Source: JBBIOI01 sp037443425 (lineage in GTDB: Bacteria; Desulfobacterota; BSN033; UBA1163). From it: DNA of 5,401 nucleotides. The position numbers were made by a program, and so were the translations under genes. Below the pieces are notes generated by a model. It searched no databases. It saw only the letters and a program-made list of their open reading frames with translations, and was not told the DNA's origin. Below are positions 1 through 4,556 of the stretch, in pieces. Numbering within the stretch: position 1 is the stretch's first letter; each line of letters begins with the position of its first letter. The stretch covers positions 1-5,401 of the forward strand of contig JBBIOI010000172.1 in assembly GCA_037443425.1 (NCBI GenBank), read 5' to 3'.

Positions 1-630
1 AAGAAAGGATTAATAGAAAATTCATATTTTGTGGATGTCGCAAACGATGGGAAAAAGGGTTTATATCTTGCCCTCCATGAAAATTATGATCTTGTCATAC
101 TCGATATCATGCTTCCAAAGGTTGATGGAAGGGATATTTTAAGAGAAATGAGATCAAAAGGGATATTGACCCCTGTCATCTTTCTAACCGCAAAAGATTC
201 AGAGAGGGATATTGTGTATGGATTGGGTTTAGGTGCAGACGATTATTTAGTTAAGCCATTCTCTTTTAACGAACTGCTTGCGAGGATACGGGCTATTCAT
301 AGAAGGACAAAAGAGGGCAAGCCTTCGTCAATTTTACAGATTGCTAACCTGAGATTAGAAATTGAAGGGCACCGAGTTTTTCGGGGTAATGTTAAGATCG
401 ATTTAACTCCAAAAGAGTACGAACTTCTTGAATTTTTTATGAGAAATCAAGGCCAGGTGCTGACACGAACCATGATTTTGGAGAAGGTTTTTGATTACCA
501 GTTTGACACCTCAACAAATGTTATCGATGTTCATGTCTCACATTTAAGGAACAAAATAGATAAAGACTTTGAACCGAAACTTCTGCATACCATAAAAGGG
601 GTTGGATATGTCCTTGAAAACAGGGGCTAA
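1..630 (+). CDS. OmpR/PhoB-family response regulator, 5' end outside window
   Basis: Cytoplasmic DNA-binding partner of the kinase that follows. The reading frame is open from base 1, and the first residues (KKGLIENSYF) match helix 1 of a receiver domain, so roughly 15 N-terminal residues, including the acidic pocket, lie upstream. The receiver shows the phospho-acceptor aspartate in LDIMLPKVDG (codon 103-105), the switch threonine in FLTAKD, and the conserved lysine of LVKPF (codon 253-255). A winged-helix effector domain follows (LTPKEYELLEFFMRNQGQVL, then VIDVHVSHLRNKID and HTIKGVGYVL) and ends normally at TAA. From memory, the wording is closest to the CusR/CopR heavy-metal branch, but the inducing signal cannot be read from sequence. 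The GTG at 31 is an internal codon, not the true start. Target genes are unknown. Confidence 0.95.
   Translation, partial: KKGLIENSYFVDVANDGKKGLYLALHENYDLVILDIMLPKVDGRDILREMRSKGILTPVIFLTAKDSERDIVYGLGLGADDYLVKPFSFNELLARIRAIHRRTKEGKPSSILQIANLRLEIEGHRVFRGNVKIDLTPKEYELLEFFMRNQGQVLTRTMILEKVFDYQFDTSTNVIDVHVSHLRNKIDKDFEPKLLHTIKGVGYVLENRG
597..601 (+). promoter_or_regulatory. Ribosome binding site of the histidine kinase
   Basis: AGGGG lies six bases before the ATG at 608, inside the last codons of the response regulator. It favours this ATG over the in-frame TTG at 602, which overlaps the site too closely. Confidence 0.6.
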
Positions 631-2026
631 ATTCTATCGGAGGACTGACTTTAAACTAACCCTCTGGTATATTTTAACATTTCTAATATCTGCCCTAATT
701 ATATCTGGGTTTCTATATTTACGCTTAAGGCATCAGCTTATTAAAGAGGTAGATCGATTTTTACTTGATGAAATAAAAGAACTTCGAGAGATATTAGCAA
801 AACACCCGGAAGAGAAGCACTTATTAAAGGATTTTGAAAACCATATAGAAGCAAGAACCCTTTACCCTGTTTTTTTTAAGATCCTGACCGAAAAGGGAGA
901 CCAATTCTACACATCAAAGAATTTTGGGATGATTGGATATGTTACGGGCAAAGACCTTTTGATGAAGGTTAAAAAAGGTGATGAGATAAGGGAAAACTTT
1001 CGCCCAGAAGGAAGGCGAAGACCTTACAGAATCATTACAACCCTTATTCCGATCCCGGGTTATTCAGGATATATTATCCATATGGGGACACACCTAAAAT
1101 TTGTAAAAAAGAGTCTCTCCAATTTTAAAAATAATATACTCATTACATTACCGATCCTGATCTTTCTTGGTTCAATTGGAGGATGGTTTTTAGCAAAGAG
1201 GTCTCTTTCTCCTATAAGTTATATTACTTCAAAAACAAAGAATATTACATCCAAAGACCTCAGCGAAAGGCTTATACCAAGAGGAACAGGAGATGAGATG
1301 GATGAGCTTATCCATACAATCAATGGGATGATTATGAGGCTGGAAGATTCTTTTAAGAGAATGGCTGAATTTACAGCGGATACTTCCCATGAGTTAAAAA
1401 CCCCTATTTGTGCGCTTAGGGGAGAGGCAGAAGTCCTTTTATCTAAGGCAAGGACAATTGAAGAATATCAGGATGCCCTAGTCCATTTCCTTGAAGAATT
1501 CGATAGGATGAATAAAATCTTAAATGACCTTATTTTACTTTCAAAATCTGATTCTGCACAGATGGAATTAAAAATGTCACCTCTGAAATTAGATTATTTG
1601 TTGGAAAGTCTCTGCAACCTCTTTCAAGTCTTATCGGAGCAGAAAAATATCTCTTTCATCGTTGGCCCACTGGAGGAGGTTTCAGTTATGGGAGATAAGA
1701 TTCGTCTTCAACAGCTTTTTACAAACCTTATTGATAATGCAATCAAATATACATCTGTGGGATCAATTCATGTAAGTCTTGAAAAGAATGGAGATGTGGC
1801 CCTCGTCAAGATAAAGGATACGGGCATTGGAATACCAAAAGAGGAGCAAGAAAATATCTTCAAACGGTTCTACCGTGTGGATAGGTCTCGGCAGACAGGT
1901 GGAGTGGGGCTGGGATTAAGCATTGCACAGTGGATTGTCCGTGCCCACCATGGAAAGATCGAAGTTGATAGCGAACCCAATAAGGGTTCAACCTTCACTG
2001 TATCCCTCCCTGCCTTAAAAGGTTAG
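608..2026 (+). CDS. Membrane sensor histidine kinase (CusS-like architecture)
   Basis: Sensor kinase of 472 residues that should autophosphorylate and pass phosphate to the upstream regulator. In order: a basic N-terminus, membrane segment 1 (about residues 18-38), an extracytoplasmic domain of about 135 residues, membrane segment 2 (about 177-196), a HAMP linker, and a HisKA domain with the phospho-accepting His261 in TSHELKTP. The ATPase domain follows, with the N box NLIDNAIKYT (N377), the G1 box DTGIGIP (404-410) and the G2 box GGVGLGLS (431-438). All catalytic boxes are present. The start is set at ATG 608, giving a 23-base overlap with the regulator and suggesting translational coupling. 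The architecture and the FTADTSHELKTP wording fit the heavy-metal sensor kinase group. No metal-binding cluster of His/Met/Cys stands out in the sensor domain, so the ligand is open. Confidence 0.93.
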   Translation: MSLKTGAKFYRRTDFKLTLWYILTFLISALIISGFLYLRLRHQLIKEVDRFLLDEIKELREILAKHPEEKHLLKDFENHIEARTLYPVFFKILTEKGDQFYTSKNFGMIGYVTGKDLLMKVKKGDEIRENFRPEGRRRPYRIITTLIPIPGYSGYIIHMGTHLKFVKKSLSNFKNNILITLPILIFLGSIGGWFLAKRSLSPISYITSKTKNITSKDLSERLIPRGTGDEMDELIHTINGMIMRLEDSFKRMAEFTADTSHELKTPICALRGEAEVLLSKARTIEEYQDALVHFLEEFDRMNKILNDLILLSKSDSAQMELKMSPLKLDYLLESLCNLFQVLSEQKNISFIVGPLEEVSVMGDKIRLQQLFTNLIDNAIKYTSVGSIHVSLEKNGDVALVKIKDTGIGIPKEEQENIFKRFYRVDRSRQTGGVGLGLSIAQWIVRAHHGKIEVDSEPNKGSTFTVSLPALKG

Positions 2027-2084
2027 CTTCTTTTAGAGACTATCTATAAGAAATCCCGCTAAAAATTTAGATTGACACGCTCAG

Positions 2085-2129
2085 CTCTTCGCCTGCCTGC
2101 CCTGTCTGTGGTAGGCAAGCGGGGAGGAG
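2085..2129. repeat. Long imperfect GC-rich hairpin, REP-like
   Basis: The inner arms GCCTGCCTGCC (2091-2101) and GGTAGGCAAGC (2110-2120) pair at 10 of 11 positions, one of them a G-T wobble, around an 8-base loop. After a 3-base bulge (2121-2123) the stem continues with CTCTTC (2085-2090) against GAGGAG (2124-2129), including one more wobble. The T-rich stretch starts about 20 bases later, so a rho-independent terminator is unlikely. Its high GC in an AT-rich spacer and its GCCTGCC core suggest a dispersed extragenic palindrome. No second copy is in the window, so 'repeat' is inferred. Confidence 0.55.
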
Positions 2130-2199
2130 TAGATGCTCACTCCACTCATTTAAAGACTTTTTCATTTGTCTCTTTTTATTTTAATGAATCATTTTTATA

Positions 2200-2229
2200 T
2201 TGATAAACCTATAATAATTTAGTTATACT
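2200..2229 (+). promoter_or_regulatory. Possible sigma-70 promoter upstream of the toxin-antitoxin-like module
   Basis: TTGATA (2200-2205) and TATACT (2224-2229) each match the sigma-70 consensus at five of six positions, with an 18-base spacer and an AT-rich stretch upstream. It would start transcripts near 2236, about 300 bases before the next gene and with the MITE-like element in the leader. AT-rich DNA produces such matches by chance, so this is a candidate only. Confidence 0.35.
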
Positions 2230-2350
2230 TTCATTGAAAAGTAAATCCAATTTATAGTTAAAAAATATTGCTGAAGACTCGAATAATACCTAAATTGAGC
2301 GATTCAAGATTGTTTTTGCGAGGTAAAGCCCCTGCAATCTATTTCAAATT

Positions 2351-2455
2351 GTCATTCCGGGCGAGGAATCCATGAGATTGCCGAGATTACCATGCCCAGC
2401 GGGCTCGCAACGAATTCGTCAGATTTCCACGTACCCTTTGAGCGCTCACAATGAC
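2351..2455. repeat. GTCATT...AATGAC palindromic intergenic repeat, degenerate
   Basis: The segment begins GTCATTCCGGGCGAGG and ends GAGCGCTCACAATGAC, giving imperfect inverted ends. The interior contains GAGATTGCC, GCTCGCAACGAATTCG and AGATTTCCACG, which are variants of the GAGATTGC / CGTGGCAATCTC words seen in widespread bacterial repeats of the GTCATTGCGAG type. It also holds a perfect 10-bp palindrome, ACGAATTCGT (2410-2419), and a small GCCC-AGC-GGGC stem. Family membership is recalled from general knowledge. A further half-copy-like stretch (GCGAGGTAAAGCCCCTGCAATCT, about 2318-2340) lies just to the left. Confidence 0.6.
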
Positions 2456-2463
2456 TAATAAAT

Positions 2464-2480
2464 ATCCTCTCAAAGAGGAT
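2464..2480. repeat. Short perfect hairpin inside the MITE-like element
   Basis: ATCCTCT (2464-2470) and AGAGGAT (2474-2480) are perfect inverted repeats around the loop CAA. A competing longer pairing exists: ACTAATA...ATCC (2454-2467) against GGATATTAGT (2497-2506), with a 4-base bulge. No T-tract follows, so it is not called a terminator. In a transcript reading through to the gene at 2540, either fold would lie in the leader. Confidence 0.4.
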
Positions 2481-2539
2481 CCACCTTGGGCGGAAAGGAT
2501 ATTAGTAAAAAAATCGCTCATTTTTAGGTAATAAATATT

Positions 2540-2851
2540 TTGAAAGAAATAAAAAACGAAGATAAAATTTTAGAGAAAATTAAAAGGCTTTTTTGGGATG
2601 TGAATAAGGAAGATGTTGGGTTAAAAGTTCATCATCCTTATATCATTCGACGGATTTTAGATTATGGAGAAATTGAAGATATTAAATGGATGCTCAGCAC
2701 CTATTCCAAAGAGAAGATTGTCAAAGTGATCAAGAAAAGTAGAGGTTTATCTAGGAAAAGTGCCTATTTCTGGTCTGCTTATTTTGGGATTCCTCAGAGG
2801 GAGATTACATGTTTGAGAAGACCTTACCTGAAAAGATTAAGGCCATTCTGA
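2540..2851 (+). CDS. Small DUF6922-like protein, putative antitoxin partner of AbiEii-type toxin
   Basis: A protein of 103 residues, charged and mostly helical. Landmarks are LFWD (17-20), HHPYIIRRILDYGEIEDIKWML (about 31-52), SRKSAYFW (71-78) and YFGIPQREITCL (81-92). From memory these match the DUF6922 family (LFWD... FWs.YF.IP... C at the end), small proteins often encoded just before AbiEii-type nucleotidyltransferases. The antitoxin role is inferred from that pairing and is not visible in the sequence. The start is the TTG at 2540, the first usual start codon after the in-frame TAG at 2525; only a weak AGG (2526-2528) precedes it. The last 14 codons overlap the next gene, and residues 93-103 extend past the usual family end, apparently as read-through of that overlap. 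No membrane segment or signal peptide is seen. Confidence 0.75.
   Translation: MKEIKNEDKILEKIKRLFWDVNKEDVGLKVHHPYIIRRILDYGEIEDIKWMLSTYSKEKIVKVIKKSRGLSRKSAYFWSAYFGIPQREITCLRRPYLKRLRPF
2796..2803 (+). promoter_or_regulatory. Ribosome binding site of the nucleotidyltransferase
   Basis: The purine-rich AGAGGGAG lies five bases before the ATG at 2809 and inside the coding region of the upstream gene. It supports the ATG as start and couples translation of the pair. Confidence 0.65.
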
Positions 2852-3453
2852 AGAAGATTACTCCTTTGGTTAACGCTAATAAATTTTATTTGGCAGGAGG
2901 GACTGGCCTTGCCCTTCAGATAGGCCACAGAATTTCACAAGATCTTGATTTTTTCAGCGATGCCTCTTTTGATCCAAATTCTTTGTTTCTATTTTTAAAG
3001 AGTAAGACAGATTCTCAGGAGGAGGTGATTATAGAAACTTATAAGCTCTTAGTAACCCTTGAGGGGGTGAGATGTTCCTTTATTTATTATGATATTCCTC
3101 TTATTTACGAAAAGATAATTTTTGAAGATTTGCCTGTGGCAGATTGGCGAGATATCATCGCAGAGAAGTTTAAAACAGTTTCTCAGAAGGGGAGTAAAAA
3201 GGATTTCTATGATATCTTTAGTGTTATTAGAATGAAAAAACTAACTATTGAACAAGCAATTACTATTTTTAAAAAAAGATTTGAAAATACTGGCCTTAAT
3301 TTTTATCATGTTTTACGAAGTCTCACATATTTTGAAGATGCTGACGAAGACCCGATACCAAATATGTTAGAAAAATACAATTTCCCTTGGGAAGAGGTAA
3401 AGTCCTTCTTTATCATGAATATAAAAGAATTCGAAAAACATTTTTCAAATTAG
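2809..3453 (+). CDS. AbiEii/AbiGii-type nucleotidyltransferase, putative toxin
   Basis: A protein of 214 residues with a DNA-polymerase-beta-like nucleotidyltransferase fold. The motifs are FYLAGGTGLALQIGHRIS with GGT at 30-32, the metal-binding pair DLD at 45-47 in SQDLDFF, and the later DWRDIIAEKFKTVSQKGSKKDFYDIF stretch (about 112-137), which carries the conserved lysine and KDFYD. All expected catalytic positions are present, so it appears active. The length fits short members of the family. AbiEii/MenT-type enzymes transfer nucleotides to RNA targets such as tRNA and act as toxins in type IV-like systems. The cognate here would be the DUF6922-like protein, not a classical AbiEi. The 43-base overlap with the upstream gene indicates tight co-expression. 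The substrate cannot be read from sequence. Confidence 0.85.
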   Translation: MFEKTLPEKIKAILKKITPLVNANKFYLAGGTGLALQIGHRISQDLDFFSDASFDPNSLFLFLKSKTDSQEEVIIETYKLLVTLEGVRCSFIYYDIPLIYEKIIFEDLPVADWRDIIAEKFKTVSQKGSKKDFYDIFSVIRMKKLTIEQAITIFKKRFENTGLNFYHVLRSLTYFEDADEDPIPNMLEKYNFPWEEVKSFFIMNIKEFEKHFSN

Positions 3454-3529
3454 TAAAAACCATTATCTCTGTCAAACAAAATTTTCGAGATCTCTTAAAA
3501 AGTGGATAAATTTCCCCTCACTATCTACC

Positions 3530-3557
3530 TGAATAAAACATCTTAATCTTTTATTCA
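3530..3557. repeat. AT-rich inverted repeat between the toxin gene and redoxin remnant
   Basis: TGAATAAAA (3530-3538) and TTTTATTCA (3549-3557) are perfect 9-bp inverted repeats around a 10-base spacer. The stem has only one GC pair per arm, so it is a weak hairpin in RNA. As DNA it could be an operator, but nothing shows this. Confidence 0.4.
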
Positions 3558-3562
3558 AAAAG

Positions 3563-3587
3563 AGTAATGAACCACCATTACTATTTT
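3563..3587 (+). terminator. Weak terminator-like hairpin
   Basis: AGTAATG (3563-3569) and CATTACT (3576-3582) are perfect inverted repeats around a 6-base loop, followed directly by ATTTTT. The stem is short and AT-rich. It could end transcription of the two-gene module, or it may be chance, since the redoxin-like reading frame begins inside it. Confidence 0.3.
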
Positions 3588-3864
3588 TGGTGCCTTTTTG
3601 ATTACTACCAACACAGCCTCTTTTTGGACTTCTCAATATCAACTGACCTATCCGGTGGTTGTTGATCCTGAAGGAGAGGTATTTAAGAAGTTTGGAATAG
3701 GTTCAGTTCCTTATCATGTCCTCATAGATAAAGATTTTCGAATATACCTTTCACGGGAAGATTTTAAAAAGAGTCATATAATCGATATGATACAAAAAAT
3801 GTTAGAAGTCCCTGCTAATTTATCATTGAAAGCAAAGTTCAAAAAATTCCTAAACTGGAGGTGA
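3571..3864 (+). pseudogene. C-terminal fragment of a TlpA/redoxin-like thioredoxin-fold protein
   Basis: An open frame of about 97 codons follows the TGA at 3568. It encodes the second half of a thioredoxin fold: FWTSQYQLTYPVVVDPEGEV, then FGIGSVPYHVLIDKDFRI with the cis-proline of the GSVP loop, then a C-terminal helix (SHIIDMIQKML). The N-terminal half that should carry the first strands and the CxxC or peroxidatic cysteine is absent, and no trace of it appears in any frame of the 117 bases after the toxin gene. The first usual start codon is a TTG at 3598 with no ribosome binding site. I read it as a 5'-truncated remnant; an expressed small protein of 88 residues from that TTG is possible. 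The frame is intact to its end, and its stop overlaps the ribosome binding site of the next gene. Confidence 0.65.
3857..3861 (+). promoter_or_regulatory. Strong ribosome binding site of the Fe-S protein
   Basis: GGAGG, followed by TG, sits eight bases before the ATG at 3870. It rules out the in-frame GTG at 3861, which lies within the site itself. Confidence 0.75.
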
Positions 3865-3869
3865 AGATA

Positions 3870-4544
3870 ATGAACCCTTTAACAAATGCAATAAAAAAAC
3901 GAAAATTTCGTCAACTTCTGCTCTGGTGGGTGTTACCACTAGCCGTCATCGTAGGATGGTATTACCCTATCTTAGGGTACCTCCTCCCTCTTTGCATGAT
4001 GGCAGGGATAGGGATCGCATTCTTTAAGGGAAGATATTGGTGTGCCTGGTTATGTCCGCGAGGTAGTTCATGGGATCTTCTCCTAAGTAGAATCAGTTTA
4101 AAGAGGAAGATTCCACTTTTCTTTCGTAGCACAGTTTTTAGAATTCTCATCATGTTAATTTTAATGACAGTCTTATTTACCCAGATTCCACGCCTATGGC
4201 CAAGCATTGATGGTATGGGACGGATCTTTGTGATGATGTTGAGTGTGACAACCGTAGTTGGAATTGTTCTTGGAATCACAACCCACCACAGGAATTGGTG
4301 CACCTATTGTCCCGTAGGAACGATGGGGAATTGGCTGGGAAGAGGGAAGTATCCCCTGACTATCGATTTCAAATGTAACGAGTGTAAAAAGTGCGATGGA
4401 GTCTGTCCAATACAGATCAAGCGGTGGCAATATCGGCCCGAGGAGGGTGATGCAGTTGTGATTCCAGAATGGGATTGCCTGAAGTGCGGCCTCTGCATTG
4501 AGCCATGCCCACAAAAAGCCCTAACTTTTAAAACAAATTATTAG
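3870..4544 (+). CDS. Polytopic membrane 4Fe-4S protein, NapH/MauN/NosR-C-terminal-like
   Basis: A protein of 224 residues with about four membrane segments (near 15-33, 34-52, 87-106 and 117-136). Two cysteine motifs of the NapH/CcoG-like type sit at membrane boundaries: CAWLCP (C58, C62) and CTYCP (C144, C147). The soluble C-terminus has two ferredoxin-type 4Fe-4S sites, CNECKKCDGVCP (169-180) and CLKCGLCIEPCP (203-214), both complete. Proteins of this family pass electrons between the quinone pool and periplasmic or cytoplasmic partners, for example in nitrate, nitrous-oxide and methylamine systems. It is a short member, close to NapH in plan, but no nap or nos genes are in the window, so the partner is unknown. 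The gene follows the redoxin remnant and precedes the cysteine desulfurase, 12 bases apart, so an operon is likely. Confidence 0.88.
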   Translation: MNPLTNAIKKRKFRQLLLWWVLPLAVIVGWYYPILGYLLPLCMMAGIGIAFFKGRYWCAWLCPRGSSWDLLLSRISLKRKIPLFFRSTVFRILIMLILMTVLFTQIPRLWPSIDGMGRIFVMMLSVTTVVGIVLGITTHHRNWCTYCPVGTMGNWLGRGKYPLTIDFKCNECKKCDGVCPIQIKRWQYRPEEGDAVVIPEWDCLKCGLCIEPCPQKALTFKTNY

Positions 4545-4548
4545 AGGA
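4545..4548 (+). promoter_or_regulatory. Ribosome binding site of the cysteine desulfurase
   Basis: AGGA, part of TTAGAGGAAT, begins right after the stop codon of the Fe-S protein and ends eight bases before the ATG at 4557. This supports that start and co-transcription. Confidence 0.6.
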
Positions 4549-4556
4549 ATCATTTT

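Larger units (their letters stand above)
2027..2286 (+). other. Gene-free, AT-rich spacer after the kinase
   Basis: I see no coding region of useful length, no RNA gene and no classical terminator directly after the kinase. The stretch holds one GC-rich imperfect hairpin (listed separately) and then about 150 bases of strongly AT-rich DNA with a plausible promoter. Its composition differs sharply from that of the hairpin, which looks inserted. Confidence 0.6.
2287..2530. mobile_element. MITE-like element with terminal inverted repeats, non-coding
   Basis: The left end TACCTAAATTGAGCGATT (2287-2304) is nearly the reverse complement of the right end AATCGCTCATTTTTAGGTA (2512-2530): nine bases match perfectly, then one indel and one substitution, then a further matching run to the tip. 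The flanks carry ATAA on both sides (2283-2286 and 2531-2534), a possible 4-bp target duplication. Alternatively the outermost TA is the duplicated target, as in Tc1/mariner or IS630-type elements, with ends starting CCTAAA. No transposase is encoded inside, so it would need one in trans. It carries a GTCATT palindrome and a smaller hairpin. The element is inferred from one copy; the inverted repeats are directly visible. Confidence 0.55.

Noticed and set aside
602..607. In-frame TTG at 602 as start of the histidine kinase
   Set aside because: It is one base from the AGGGG ribosome binding site, while the ATG at 608 is correctly spaced.
2072..2077. Perfect TTGACA -35 box
   Set aside because: The sequence 16-19 bases downstream is the GC-rich hairpin and has no -10 element.
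2411..2418. CGAATTCG palindrome as a specific regulatory operator
   Set aside because: It lies inside the GTCATT-type repeat and is explained by that structure.
2027..2539. CRISPR array or tRNA gene in the long gene-free stretch
   Set aside because: No regularly spaced direct repeats and no cloverleaf-like sequence are visible; the repeats present are inverted and differ from one another.
3567..3665. Small ATG-started frame of 32 codons overlapping the redoxin remnant
   Set aside because: It encodes nothing recognisable, has poor ribosome-binding spacing, and overlaps a frame with clear thioredoxin-fold similarity.
3962..4514. Three overlapping open frames on the minus strand
   Set aside because: They are shadows of the Fe-S protein gene, whose cysteine motifs and membrane segments establish the + strand frame.
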